The position numbers and the translations under genes are program-made. The notes beneath the pieces are model-generated. The model worked only from the letters and a program-made list of their open reading frames with translations. It was not told where the DNA came from and made no database searches. Shown here in pieces: positions 23,641 to 34,708 of a DNA stretch of 64,000 nt. This stretch comes from Narthecium ossifragum (lineage: Eukaryota; Streptophyta; Magnoliopsida; Dioscoreales; Nartheciaceae), in assembly GCA_963920575.1 (NCBI GenBank), contig OY986970.1:1561959-1625958 (forward strand). Reading direction: 5' to 3'. Each line of letters opens with the position of its first letter. Positions within the stretch are counted from its first letter, which is position 1.

Positions 23641-23907
23641 ATGTGGAAAGATCGGAATGCCATAGTTTTTTGTGAGAAGGGCGACTCGGTTGATGTCATT
23701 GCTTGCAGGATTATGAGATTGGCGAACGAGTTCCATGGTCATACGAAATCATGCTTGCCAGCGCAGGCGTCTAGACCACCAGCTCCGGATGGATCCTGGG
23801 TAATTCAAACGGATGCGTCCGTGGATCCTTCGTCGAACTCTGCAGCGGTAGGCATTGTTGGTCTTACCGGTGACAGGAAGGAAGCTTGGGCTTGGGCAAG
23901 TCCTTGA
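23641..23907 (+). pseudogene. LINE RNase H, first half (5' of nested insertion)
   Basis: The open frame encodes the start of an RNase H domain (MWKDRNAIVF, then WVIQTDASVDPSSNSAAVGIV with the first catalytic Asp). It is cut at 23904 by the left LTR of the Athila-like element. The continuation is at 36269. Confidence 0.85.
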
Positions 23908-25047
23908 CACGCCTTGAAAAGTGTCGTTACCTTAACAAGGACGCCAAAATTAGAAATTTATAATCAAACTACTAACTAACTACTTTATGGGTAGATAGTA
24001 GCAAGTCCGAGTCGGTCCACAGGGAAAACAGGATTAAGCCTAATTACCGTGCATAGTTCTAAATCAAAAGTTAAGGAAGATAGATGATAGTTGGTCTTTT
24101 AAACTAAATTGGGAGAATAACAATAGAGAAAAGGCTAGGAAGTTCTAATCCGTAATCGAGAGCTATCTAGGCATTCCTAGGATAAGAGCAATTCAATAAG
24201 TTCAAGATGGTTTTCTAGGGTTGATAGAAGATCGGCTAGGTCCACTATCACTCAACATAGATTCATTAGAAGCCTATGTCGAAATGAAGAACAAATCAGC
24301 GGATAATTGGTAGGGAAATAATCAAAGTGGTTCTAGCACTTTGAGATCGCCTAATCGATAAAGATAAAGAATGAATCGTAGGTTACAATCATAGGTCTTA
24401 ATGGTTCTAGCATTAAGGCAGTGGTTCTAGCACTCCTACAATCATAAGCTAGGGTTTAGAATCCAATCCAAAGATCTAACATGGTTCTAGCATGAAAGCA
24501 ACTTGAACAAGTCCTAATCCTAGCCTCTAACATGCAAAGCTCAAAACCAGCGATCGTAATCTCAGCGTAACTTTCACATCCGAACTCGAAAAGAGGCGAT
24601 TCAAGATTCGTTGGAAAGCTAAGACAGAGATCTACAACTTTTATGTTTTGAGTTTTCACAAAATTCGGCTGTAAACCCACGGAAAAACCGAGATAAGACA
24701 GACCGAAATTAGGGCACAAAGAGCAAACAACACATTCACCATAAGAAAGAATACCAATAGATATATAAAATCCGAATTTAATCCATTAAACCATCATAAA
24801 GTACATGCTCAGATCCAAAGGAAAAACCTAGATAAACTCCCTATTACATCATAGAATTTCCTAGACAAAAGATTTAGCTACTCATCTTGAAGAGACGATC
24901 CATCGGCGAAGGTTGATAACGCGCTCCCGCCATGGATTTATCTTCAAGATCTAACCCTAATGTTTACGGAGGAAGAAGAGCCAAAGAAACACCTAGGAGG
25001 AGAGGAAAATTCGCCTATGGGTGGCTGCCAAAAATCCTCTCCTAACA

Positions 25048-25059
25048 CCTATTTATAGG
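25048..25059 (-). promoter_or_regulatory. U3 TATA box, left LTR
   Basis: The minus strand reads CCTATAAATAGG, a strong plant TATA box and itself a palindrome. It lies just downstream of the AGATCGATCT cluster, which places that cluster in enhancer position. Confidence 0.7.
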
Positions 25060-25117
25060 CCTTAATAAAACCCTAACTCGGATTAGATCTCAGCCCTTTA
25101 TTTTTCTCCCAGCATCA

Positions 25118-25302
25118 AATGAGATCGATCTCCATAGGGAAGAAGATCGATCTCCTTCGTTCTGCGAACTCTGGATCTGGAAAACGTCCGACCAAGATCG
25201 ATCTCCTTCAGGATGAAGATCGATCTCCTTTGCTTCGACTGGACCGCTTCTTGCTGGAATAATGAGATCGATCTCCATTAGGATGCAGATCGATCTCCTT
25301 CA
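25118..25302. repeat. Six AGATCGATCT palindromes in U3 (left LTR)
   Basis: Six copies of the 10-bp palindrome AGATCGATCT, usually extended to (G)AGATCGATCTCC, lie within about 185 bases. They are spaced about 20-55 bases apart. The identical set is in the right LTR. Confidence 0.95.
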
Positions 25303-25464
25303 CGCAGGATTGCCAAAATCACTTCGTTTTAGCCCCAAACTTGATCTAACCTTCGTTGAAGGCTCTTATACCTGAAATGCACAATAGACCATCAAAATAG
25401 CATTGCTCGGAGGCTAACAGGACCTAGTTAAAGGGGCGATTTGTGCACTTTTCACGCGTTATCA

Positions 25465-25476
25465 CACCCCCCAACT
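25465..25476 (-). other. Polypurine tract of the Athila-like element
   Basis: Immediately before the 3' LTR the minus strand reads GTTGGGGGGTG, a G-rich purine run. This is the expected position for priming of plus-strand DNA synthesis. Confidence 0.75.
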
Positions 25477-27175
25477 TGATCTTTGCTAGTCCTCGAGCAA
25501 AGCAAGATAAAAATAAACATAAAGTAGTAAACCTAACTAGCCACTTTCGTAGGTCTCACGATTACACTTAGCATATGTAACAAGCCTTTAAACCCCTGGG
25601 TGGCCCCAGTGGAGGAGTTATAGTCTCCTGAGGGTTTCCGGTGATGATACCCACAAACATCAATACATCCCCTTTACTATGCCATTAGAAATCCATCATA
25701 AAAATCATCAACTCTAATGCATGAATCAGAAATATTACCCATGAACGTACCCTTCAACTTCTAGTCACATAAAGATATAGCAAAGCAAAACATGCCATAA
25801 CATACTTCCAATACTTCAACATATTTACTCATGATCGAAAATAACTTTAACATTCCCGTGTGTGAATAAATTTCCACATGCTTCTGAGTCTCCATTATAT
25901 CCAAACATTCAACTATTCAAGATCACTCTCCTGAGTCAGCATATATTTTCCACTTATCACATAACAATCTCTGTTCTCTCTTTTTTTTTTTTTTTTTTTT
26001 TTTTTCAAGGAACTTCAACCGTTTTACGCGAACAGCACGCTGGCTAGGCACACTGCCCGGTTACTAAGTATGAAGCCCCTTTTTTTTCATTTCATTTCAG
26101 GTAATTCAACTGTTTTACGCGAACAGCACGCTGGCTAGGCACACTGCCCGGTTACTAAGTTGAACACCCTACACTTTCAGACACATACTTTTTTTATTTT
26201 TTCGAACAGAAAATTGCATGTATTCATGTATCTTCTATGACATGACAAAGAACTGTAAATCTATCCCAGTTTCAGGCTCAGAATCTAATTTCAACTCTTC
26301 GACATGTGAAAGTGAACATGTGCAGTAGGATATGTCAAGCTATCCTCAAATCATGGTAAAAGTGTAAAAGTATAGAAGTAATATCAGGCATTGTAAAAAT
26401 TTACTGTCCCTTATATACCAGACGAGTATCAGAATAATTCATAAAATAAATTTCTAAAACAAGCATCTTTGTCAATACTCTCATAATTTCCTTCCTTTGG
26501 CACAACTCAAGGGATGTACAAAATGTGGTTACCTTAAAATATTAAGCATGACTTTATAAATACCCCCAACTTAAGCGGGTTTGTCCTCAAGCACGTAAAT
26601 GAGGTAAGGGGTAGAGATAACCTGATGAAACATTGTTGTCATAAGCCTGGATAAAGTAGTATCCTCGGGGAGAGGTAAAACATATGCCAACCAGATTTAA
26701 TCTTGAAGACGAAGTATGTTCGGGGCTTACATCCCTATGAAAGGCAGATCATAACAGCAGAAGCCTGGAGAAAATTAGAAGAAATACCCCGTGATGGCAC
26801 AGAAGAAAATAATGGAATAAACATGTAAAATTAGAGAAAAATTGGGCAGCATCTCCTTTATTTATTCAATCAGCCCAAGGGCAGTACAAACATTCATTAC
26901 ACATTGACAGGAAAAGTAAACTACCCTATGCTTCCACCTGCATGAAAACAAGATTTAGTCATAAGGACCAACACCATATTACACATCCACATCGAACCAG
27001 GTATGCACACCCATAGGACCCACCCCAAAATCAAAAGTAAGTAAGTAAATACATCAAAATGCCAAGCCAGAACAGAGATGAGCTAAGTACAAAAAATGTC
27101 GTACAAACGACCAAAAACACAGTGCTCATCCCCAAAAGTCATGCACCTCGGTAAAGTCCTATGAACATGTAAACA
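25477..27175 (-). other. Non-coding 3' internal region of the Athila-like element
   Basis: No domain is recognised. The region contains a T-run of about 27 bases (25979-26005 on the plus strand), the two-copy 56-bp repeat at 26014-26160, and otherwise A-rich DNA. Long non-coding stretches after pol are common in Athila/Tat elements. Confidence 0.6.
26014..26160. repeat. 56-bp direct repeat, two copies
   Basis: The segments at 26014-26069 and 26105-26160 match at all but one base. Both contain GTTTTACGCGAACAGCACGC and GGCTAGGCACACTGCCCGG. They are separated by a pyrimidine-rich spacer. The GC-rich core (GCACACTGCCC) contrasts with the AT-rich surroundings. Confidence 0.9.
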
Positions 27176-27849
27176 CTAAAGTGCAGGGTGAGGATCGGAC
27201 GGTCCAGGAGACTGGCCGTCGGCTGAAGCTGTAGGAGAAATACCCAAGTGCTCGCAAATCCGAGCGACATCCCGCTGAAGTGCATCCTGTCGTCTACTAA
27301 CGACAAGCACTTCGTTGTAGATGTCCCTCAACGTGAGCTGCTCAGGTCCAAACATGGATGCTGGTGTGAGGTCTGGCTCAGGCTGCGGTGGAACAGGCTG
27401 CTGGCGGCGCCGCCGTCTCTGTGGTGCGCCAACTTTGTTCATATGCCCGACGAAGTCGTGCCAGGCGGAAAAACGGTGAGTTGGAGTTCCTCACTGGCGT
27501 CTGCACCTGATGAAAGGGATTCGATTGAGTCATGTGACGAATCAGAGGCCTGCGATGCTGGTGATCCGGGATCCATGAAGGCGTCCTGGGACTTGTAGGA
27601 GTGTTCATCAGATTCGGAATCAGACATGGCTGTAATAGATGTGTAGATTAATTTAGTCGATGATAAAATCATAGATCCCGTAAGTGGAAGGATGAGATGA
27701 ATAATATTCATCGGGAGATAGAAACAGGGGATGGTTGGGTGAATGGGGAGAAGGAACGAAAGAAAAATCAAAGAAGAGAAAGGAAGTAGAAGACTACGAA
27801 GGAGAAAGGAGAAAGGAATAAGGAGGACACCGGCTTTGGTCGCCGGCAT
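27176..27849 (-). CDS. Two overlapping small frames in the post-pol position (env-like ORF remnant?)
   Basis: The first frame (27849-27439, 136 aa) begins with a strongly hydrophobic stretch (about residues 8-62) and ends acidic and Ser-rich (MSDSESDEH onward from 27627). The second (27442-27176, 88 aa) starts at an ATG that overlaps the first frame's TGA as ATGA. It is basic at its start (QRRRRRQQP) and may form a short coiled coil (EVLVVSRRQDALQRDVARI). Athila elements often carry a third, env-like frame after pol with a membrane segment. The position and hydrophobic start fit, but I see no conserved motif. The two frames could be one broken by a frameshift, or a chance overlap. Confidence 0.4.
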
Positions 27850-28284
27850 CAGTGGTCGGAATCCATGGCAAAAGCCATGGGTTCCGCCGGTAGAGATACA
27901 GGAACTGCGAGGGAAAAGAGAAACGGGAAGAAGGGAAAGATGGGATCCCTACCGTATAATCCGTGGACGTCTTGCAAGTAGAATCCTCGCTGGAACGCCG
28001 AGGAAGCTGATCTCCACGCCGGAACCGGAGAAGACGCTCGAAGAACTCACTCGAGGCTATTGTTAGAAGTGATGAAACATGAGGCTCGCGGCTGTATAAA
28101 TAGAGTTCTCACCGCCTCTAAGAGTGGTAGATAGGTTTTAGGACACTAAGTCGGAAACGGAATTAAGGATAGAAGGAGGTAAGGATTTAAGGAAAGCCGG
28201 TTGTAAGGAAGGCGGTGGAAGGCCGGCGTTCCGAGTTTGAGTCTGACTCTGCTTTGCTCTGTTTCCTTTTTTATTTTTCAAGGA

Positions 28285-28395
28285 TCCCGATAGAGATCGA
28301 TCTCCAGGGGTAAGGAGATCGATCTGGATTAGTCTATCACCTAGGTACGTGCTTGGTCCAAGAAGATCGATCTCCAAAGTCATGGAGATCGATCT
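28285..28395. repeat. Four more AGATCGATCT palindromes, internal region
   Basis: Four copies of the same 10-bp palindrome seen in the LTRs occur here, near 28293, 28316, 28364 and 28385, between pol and the third-frame region. With six in each LTR, the element carries sixteen in all. Confidence 0.95.
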
Positions 28396-28634
28396 CTTTC
28401 ATCCTGAACTGCAGAACCAAGCCGATTAACCTAGATTCTGCCCTCAAACAATATCTACTCACACCAGCCCCAAGGTGTAAACATACAGCAACCATGCACA
28501 CAGTGATAAGAAAAAAAATAAACGACAAAACTTACGAAAAACAAATAACTAAAGAGCAACTACTAGAATTCGATGGGTTGCCTCCCATCAAGCGCTCGGT
28601 TTAACGTCGCTAGCCCAACGAAGTTAACACCCAA

Positions 28635-29024
28635 TCACCGATACTGCGGCTCATCTAATGTCATTATAGGGTCTAGCTGTGGTGGATTTTCGATATACGG
28701 TTTTAATCTATGACCATTCACTGTGAAAATAGAGCCAGATTTAGGATTCCAAATCTCAAATGCTCCATGAGGAAAAACTTGTTTTATTATGAATGGACCA
28801 TTCCACCTAGACCGAAGTTTTCCCGGGAAGAGTCTAAGCTTGGCGTTAAAAAGCCAAACTTTATCACCAACATTGAAAACTCTTCGATGAATGAACTTAT
28901 CATGATACGCTTTAGTCCGAGCCTTATAAATTAGAGAATTGTCATAGGCTTCATTACGGATTTCTTCTAGTTCATTCAATTGAAGCAAGCGGTTACTACA
29001 CCCAGTCCCTTGGTTCCAGTTCAC
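28635..29024 (-). pseudogene. Integrase C-terminal part, separated from pol by one stop
   Basis: This frame holds the end of an Athila-type integrase: [40 protein letters not shown] and the [12 protein letters not shown] segment. It lies in the same reading frame as the gag-pol ORF that ends at 29040, so only the TGA at 29042-29040 and five more codons lie between the two. In related elements this place usually holds coding sequence, so I read the TGA as a recent mutation. Confidence 0.8.
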
Positions 29025-29039
29025 TTTATGAATATTTAA

Positions 29040-32000
29040 TCATACTTTATTCATTAGGCTTATTGGAAGATTGCAGTGTTTGCCATACACCATTCTGAAT
29101 GGGGACATACCAATCGGGGTCTTATAAGCTGTACGGTAAGCCCATAAGGCCTCATCCAGTCGCATAGACCAATCTTTTCTATCTGCCCGCACCACTTTTT
29201 CTAGAATCCGCTTAATTTCTCGGTTCGACACCTCTACTTGGCCACTAGTTTGAGGATGATATGGTGTGGCAACCTTATGAGAGATTCCGTATTTATTAAG
29301 GGTTTGGCGGAAGTACCTATTCATAAACTGGGATCCTCCATCACTAATGATCGCTCTAGGGTGACCAAATCGAGAAAAGATGTTCGAATGAAGGAATTTG
29401 ATAACAACTCGATGATCGTTTGTCCTAGTAGCTACAGCTTCTATCCACTTAGAAACATAATCAACTGCTACTAGGATATACATGAAGCCATTTGAAGGAG
29501 GAAAGGGACCCATAAAATCAATGCCCCAAACATCAAAAATTTCACACACAATGATAGGAGTTTGCGGCATTTCATTTCTGCTGGATATATTACCAAGCTG
29601 TTGACATCTAATGCAAGCTTGGGAAAAACTATGAGCATCACGAAATATAGTCGGCCAGTAGAAACCAGATTGGAAGATTTTGGCTGCAGTTCTCCGGCCA
29701 GAAAAATGCCCCCCACAAGCATGAGAATGGCAAGTGGTTAAGACAGAAATAATTTCAGATTCAGGTACACAACATCGCATAATTTGATCAGGACAATGTT
29801 TGAAAAGAATTGGATCATTCCAGACATAGGATTTAGTTCGAGAGAAAAATTTGTCTTTGTCTTGCTTGGTCCAATGAGACGGAATAAATCCTGTAACAAG
29901 ATAATTCACGATATGTGCATACCAAGGTGTAGGAGGATGGTCAACAACAAAAAGGTGTTCATCTGGGAATGTGTCATTAATCGGAATTGCATCGTTGATC
30001 ACATCTAAGGGCAGTCTAGATAAATGATCAGTTACTACATTCAAAGCTCCCTTTTTATCTCTTAATTCAAGATCAAACTCTTGCAAAAGCATAATCCAAC
30101 GGATTAACCTTGGTTTGAGTTCTTTCTTCCCTACAAGATATCTTAAAGCAGAATGATCGGTGAATATAATGACCTTAGATTCAAGAAGATATGAACGGAA
30201 TTTTTCCAAGGCAAAGATTACAGCTAGCAACTCCTTCTCAGTTGTGGTATAATTAAGCTGAGCTTCATTCAAAGTCTTGCTAGCATAATAGATAACTCTG
30301 GGCAATTTATCAATCGTTTGCCCAAGAACAGCACCAACGACACGATCAGAAGCATCACACATAATCTCAAAAGGGTGATCGTACACAGGAGGATGACAAA
30401 TAGGTGCTGACGAAAGAGAGTCCCGAAGGATATTAAAAGCTTTAAGGCATGATTCATCGAACACGAAAGGAACATCTTTCGCAAGCAAGGCACAGAGAGG
30501 ACGAGATATTTTACTAAAATCCTTGATAAATCTACGGTAAAATCCCGCATGCCCCAAGAAGGATCTGATTTGACGTACTGAGGAAGGAGGCGGCAATTTA
30601 GAAATTAGTTCCAGTTTTGCTTTGTCGACTTCCATCCCCCGACTCGAAATCACATGACCAAGCACAATTCCTTCATTAACCATAAAATGACTCTTCTCCC
30701 AACTAAGCACAAGGTTTGTTTCGACACATCTAGCAAGAACTCTTGAAAGATTTGATAAACAAGATTCAAAGGTTTTGCCAAAGACAGAAAAATCATCCAT
30801 AAATATTTCGAGGAATTGCTCAATCATGTCTCCAAAAATTGAAAGCATACAACGTTGGAACGTAGCTGGAGCATTGCACAAACCAAAAGGCATTCTCCTA
30901 TATGCAAAGGTTCCAAAGGGACAAGTGAAGGTCGTTTTCTCTTGATCAACAGGATCTATAGCTACTTGGTTATAGCCTGAGTAACCATCAAGGAAACAGT
31001 AGTAGGCTTGACCCGCTAATCTTTCTAAAATCTGGTCGATAAAAGGCAAGGGAAATTGATCCTTTCTTGTCAAAGCATTCAGTCTCCTATAGTCTATGCA
31101 AACTCTCCAACCTATAGTCTGACGTGTTGCGATTTCTTTTCCTGTTTCATTTTTAACTACCGTAATCCCGGATTTCTTAGGAACCACCTGAGTTGGACTA
31201 ATCCATTTAGAATCAGAGATCGGGTATATGATACCAGCATCTAAGAGTTTCACTACCTCTTTCATGACCACGTCCTTCATCAACGGATTAAGACGTCGCT
31301 GCATTTCTCTAACACTTTTAGTTTCATCCTCTAAATGTATACGATGCATGCAGATAGAAGGGTCAATACCTCTAAGATCTCCTATGGACCATCCAATGGC
31401 TCTCCTATGCAACCTAAGAACTTCAATCAATTGAGATTTCTGAGTTTTGGTTAACGAAGAGGAGATAATCACAGGAAGCGTAGAATCAGCTCCAAGGAAG
31501 ACATATTTAAGATTAGAAGGTAATGTTTTCAAATCAAGCTGAGGCGGCATAATCAGAGATGGTAAGGCTGGAGTTGAAGAAGTAAGTGGTAGAGGTTCAA
31601 TTGGAATCCTTTTCCAAGAAATATTACACACATCCTCATACAAATCATAACCTTTCACATCCTCAAGCATAATCAGATCATCAACATCACCAGTCAGTAT
31701 ACCATTCTGCTCATCAAATATCTCACCATGTAATTCAGGAAAATCAATATTCAGATCTGGTAAATCATCTCTAGTTACCACATCCTCATCATCGAAAAAT
31801 GGAGCATCACATGCACTTACATAACTCTCACTTGATACATCATCATCATGCACTATCTTATACATCGCATCGTCCACACACATATCGATATCATCATTGT
31901 TCATTAAAGCATTTACCACGAAACAATCATCATCATATGCATGGCGTTTTGACGTATGAAAAATATTCAATTTCAATTCCATATTTCCAAAAGTAAGTGT

Positions 32001-34439
32001 CATAATACCATCCCTACAATTAATGCAAGCATTAGCTGTAGCTAAGAAAGGTCGACCAAGAATTATAGGAACATTTTTCTTAGTTTGCAAGCTTGGTTCC
32101 ATATCCAACACCACAAAATCCACAGGAAACACACATTGACCAACTTTAACTAGAACATCTTCAAGCACACCCCGTGGGGTTTTAATTGAACGATCAGCTA
32201 ACTGAAGAGTTATAGCAGTGGGTTTAAGTTCTCCTGTACCAAACTTGGAATATAACGAATGAGGCATGAGATTCACGCTCGCTCCTAAATCAAGTAAAGC
32301 TCCATCAATCAAATGGTTTTCTATAGTGCAAGAAATAGTAGGAGTACCTGGATCTTTAAGTTTAGGAGGAATATCACTACGAAGGATTGAGCTTACTTGT
32401 TCAGTCAAGAAAATCTTTTTGGAAACATGAGATCTAGATCGACGCTTTTGAGTGCATAAATCTTTCAGAAATTTCGCATAAGAAGGAATTTGTTTGATAG
32501 CATCCAACAGAGGAAGATTGATATGAACTTTCTTGAAAACTTCAACCATCTCATCAAGTTTAGAATTTTTGGAAGGACGTGAAGTCGGATCTACCAGGGC
32601 CTCAGGAAAAGGAATTTTCGGAACATATGTCCTAGGATTCGGCTCAGGCAACGAAGTAGAATCATGAGGAGTAGGAATTGAAGTTTTGGGTAACACCTCA
32701 TCATTAGATGCATGCAAGTCTCTATCTAATGGAACTTGAGAAGTAGATGGAGCTGCATTGAGAGGTTGAGATATAAGATCATTATTAGGACATTCATCAT
32801 CTGGTTTCTCAATATTAGCAAAGGTCTTCCCACTTCGCAGAGTAGTGACAGCTTGGACATGTTCATGGGAGGATTCTACGGAATGTTGACCTCTAGGGTT
32901 AGGAATGGGTTGACTTGGTAAGGTACCTTCTTCTCTTTTAGACAAGGCGTTAGCTATTTGCCCCATTTGAGCTTCTAACTTAGCCAATGCTTGAGTATGA
33001 GAATGGAGTATTTTGGTATATTCATCCATAGCTGGACCTTGGTTCGGTTGGGGAAAAGAAGGTTGGTTTTGAGGTTGTTGAGGTAGCGGTGCTCCATATG
33101 ACGTGCCTCCCCAAGGTTGATGCTGTTGAGATTGATATGGTCCTTGGGAAGGAAAATTTTGAGGAGGCTTATACTGAGGTTGAAATTTAGGAGGAAAACC
33201 CGAATTTTGATTGTTCCTAGGTGGTCTTGGATTAAAGGAATCAGGTTGCTGTCCAGGTGTTCTCCAAGAGAAATTTGGGTGATTGCGTAAACCAGGATTA
33301 TATGTATTAGAATATGGATCATAAGCTGGTTTGGACTGATTATAAATTGCATTCACATGTTCCTGAACTAATTCAGGATATTGAGGAGCTAAATGACAAT
33401 CCGTGACATCGTGATCAGAATTTGAACATAAGAAACATACATCTGCAGTATAAGATGGCATTGACGGATTTGAAGGATTTGAAGAATTTGAAGATACTAC
33501 TTGGTTTGTAGTCTGAGTCAAAACTTGGTCAAGCTTCCTACTTAGAATGTCTACTTGTTGGGCTAAACGAGTAGATTCATTTAATTCCATGGTACCTCTA
33601 GGTCTAGCTTGATTGGGCAACTCTCTGGTATTCCTAGAAGATGAAGCATGGTGTTGGGAATTCTCAGCTAATCTTTCAAAAAGCCTCCATGAATCATCAA
33701 GAGGATTCGTAATAAACACTCCTCCACAGGCGGCATCAATAGTCATTTGGTGTCTCTCCTTAAGCCCATTATAAAAATTCTCTATGATAGCCCATTGAGG
33801 GAATTGATGGTGAGGACACTTCCTAAGGAGTTCCCTATATCTATCCCAAGCTTCATGGAAAAGTTCATCATCAGCTTGTTTGAAAGATGAAATCTCTTTC
33901 CTAAGATCACTGGTCTTGGTAATAGGAAAGAATTTAGCAAGAAATTGGGTTTGAAGTTGAGGCCAAGTCGTGATAGATCTGGGCTCTAAAGATGTAAGCC
34001 AATATTTTGCTTTGCCCTTGAGAGTAAAGGGAAAGAGTTTCAATTTCCAAGCATCATCAGTGAAATTATTAACCTTCACGGTTGAACTGATCAAGATAAA
34101 CTCTTCTATATGGTTGTAGGGATCTTCATGAGACAGACCATGAAAGGCAGGAAGAGATTGAAGGAACTGAGGCTTGATTTCATAGTGGGCAGCTCCTATT
34201 ACTGGGGGTTGAATGCATGAATTTGAAGTAAATGAGGTAGGAATGTAAAAGTCCTTCATATTCATGCGACCTTGATCTCCATGATGGGTCGGATTTCCAT
34301 CATGATCATGAGGATCATCTACGTTATGGTTCTCCATGGATGAATCAGGTGAAATATTCACAGGTCTAAGCAATGCAGCACGAGAATTCAAGAATTCTTG
34401 CAATGTAATATTTAAATCTGAATCTTCACTAACATTCAT
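29040..34439 (-). CDS. Athila-like gag-pol polyprotein (1799 aa, integrase end cut by TGA)
   Basis: Domains in order are as follows. Retrotransposon gag covers about residues 95-250 (FYNGL then [10 protein letters not shown]). A CCHC zinc knuckle lies near 333-348 ([14 protein letters not shown]). The aspartic protease is around 705-790, with the DLGAS active site characteristic of this lineage. Reverse transcriptase spans about 1060-1270 ([15 protein letters not shown] near 1214). RNase H is about 1330-1450 (ending in [10 protein letters not shown] and VTDHLSRL). The integrase has an HHCC finger near 1580 and DDE residues in [17 protein letters not shown] and [11 protein letters not shown]. 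The protein would build the capsid, process itself, copy the RNA and insert the cDNA. A 1799-codon frame without a stop argues for a recent insertion. The final integrase part is separated by one stop. Start: first ATG after the primer-site leader. Confidence 0.93.
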   Translation of the reverse strand: MNVSEDSDLNITLQEFLNSRAALLRPVNISPDSSMENHNVDDPHDHDGNPTHHGDQGRMNMKDFYIPTSFTSNSCIQPPVIGAAHYEIKPQFLQSLPAFHGLSHEDPYNHIEEFILISSTVKVNNFTDDAWKLKLFPFTLKGKAKYWLTSLEPRSITTWPQLQTQFLAKFFPITKTSDLRKEISSFKQADDELFHEAWDRYRELLRKCPHHQFPQWAIIENFYNGLKERHQMTIDAACGGVFITNPLDDSWRLFERLAENSQHHASSSRNTRELPNQARPRGTMELNESTRLAQQVDILSRKLDQVLTQTTNQVVSSNSSNPSNPSMPSYTADVCFLCSNSDHDVTDCHLAPQYPELVQEHVNAIYNQSKPAYDPYSNTYNPGLRNHPNFSWRTPGQQPDSFNPRPPRNNQNSGFPPKFQPQYKPPQNFPSQGPYQSQQHQPWGGTSYGAPLPQQPQNQPSFPQPNQGPAMDEYTKILHSHTQALAKLEAQMGQIANALSKREEGTLPSQPIPNPRGQHSVESSHEHVQAVTTLRSGKTFANIEKPDDECPNNDLISQPLNAAPSTSQVPLDRDLHASNDEVLPKTSIPTPHDSTSLPEPNPRTYVPKIPFPEALVDPTSRPSKNSKLDEMVEVFKKVHINLPLLDAIKQIPSYAKFLKDLCTQKRRSRSHVSKKIFLTEQVSSILRSDIPPKLKDPGTPTISCTIENHLIDGALLDLGASVNLMPHSLYSKFGTGELKPTAITLQLADRSIKTPRGVLEDVLVKVGQCVFPVDFVVLDMEPSLQTKKNVPIILGRPFLATANACINCRDGIMTLTFGNMELKLNIFHTSKRHAYDDDCFVVNALMNNDDIDMCVDDAMYKIVHDDDVSSESYVSACDAPFFDDEDVVTRDDLPDLNIDFPELHGEIFDEQNGILTGDVDDLIMLEDVKGYDLYEDVCNISWKRIPIEPLPLTSSTPALPSLIMPPQLDLKTLPSNLKYVFLGADSTLPVIISSSLTKTQKSQLIEVLRLHRRAIGWSIGDLRGIDPSICMHRIHLEDETKSVREMQRRLNPLMKDVVMKEVVKLLDAGIIYPISDSKWISPTQVVPKKSGITVVKNETGKEIATRQTIGWRVCIDYRRLNALTRKDQFPLPFIDQILERLAGQAYYCFLDGYSGYNQVAIDPVDQEKTTFTCPFGTFAYRRMPFGLCNAPATFQRCMLSIFGDMIEQFLEIFMDDFSVFGKTFESCLSNLSRVLARCVETNLVLSWEKSHFMVNEGIVLGHVISSRGMEVDKAKLELISKLPPPSSVRQIRSFLGHAGFYRRFIKDFSKISRPLCALLAKDVPFVFDESCLKAFNILRDSLSSAPICHPPVYDHPFEIMCDASDRVVGAVLGQTIDKLPRVIYYASKTLNEAQLNYTTTEKELLAVIFALEKFRSYLLESKVIIFTDHSALRYLVGKKELKPRLIRWIMLLQEFDLELRDKKGALNVVTDHLSRLPLDVINDAIPINDTFPDEHLFVVDHPPTPWYAHIVNYLVTGFIPSHWTKQDKDKFFSRTKSYVWNDPILFKHCPDQIMRCCVPESEIISVLTTCHSHACGGHFSGRRTAAKIFQSGFYWPTIFRDAHSFSQACIRCQQLGNISSRNEMPQTPIIVCEIFDVWGIDFMGPFPPSNGFMYILVAVDYVSKWIEAVATRTNDHRVVIKFLHSNIFSRFGHPRAIISDGGSQFMNRYFRQTLNKYGISHKVATPYHPQTSGQVEVSNREIKRILEKVVRADRKDWSMRLDEALWAYRTAYKTPIGMSPFRMVYGKHCNLPISLMNKV

Positions 34440-34682
34440 CCATATACCACATCACAAGAACAACCAAGGTTTAGAGATACTCACAGTGCTATCTCGGTGA
34501 GGCTTTGACCGATGCTCCTTCTCCGCTTGGAAGGTGCTTCGTCAAAGTCCCTAACACACGATCAAAAAGATAGGAAATATTAGAACTAGTACTATTTTTG
34601 GTCTTTTATATAATAGATGACAGAAATAAAGATAACCAATTAAAATAAAACTACACTAAGCAATTTAAACTTAATAAACCGT

Positions 34683-34702
34683 GATCCCCGGCAACGGCGC
34701 CA
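34683..34702 (-). other. Primer binding site matching tRNA-Asp
   Basis: The plus strand reads GATCCCCGGCAACGGCGCCA, identical to the 3' end of plant tRNA-Asp including CCA. Six bases separate it from the LTR. Asp-tRNA priming is typical of Athila/Tat elements. Confidence 0.9.
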
Positions 34703-34708
34703 AAATTC

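Larger units (their letters stand above)
23905..25464 (-). repeat. 3' LTR of the Athila-like element
   Basis: This copy is 1560 bp, from TGACACGCC to GCGTTATCA as read on the plus strand. On the coding strand, U3 contains six copies of the palindrome AGATCGATCT (about 25120-25300) and then a TATA box (25048-25059). The short open frames inside it occur in both LTRs and have no known domain. Confidence 0.95.

Noticed and set aside
24456..24719. 87-codon minus-strand frame, identical copy at 35260-35523
   Set aside because: Both copies lie inside the LTRs; the frame has no domain and is duplicated only because the LTRs are.
25090..25278. Frame with repeated GDRS / EIDL residues
   Set aside because: The repeated residues come from translating the AGATCGATCT palindromes; there is no sign of a protein.
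26000..26165. CRISPR-like direct repeats
   Set aside because: Only two units, within a plant retrotransposon. CRISPR arrays are not expected in a plant nuclear genome.
34683..34702. tRNA-Asp 3' end
   Set aside because: Only the last 20 bases of tRNA-Asp are present, exactly beside the LTR. It is a retrotransposon primer site, not a tRNA gene.
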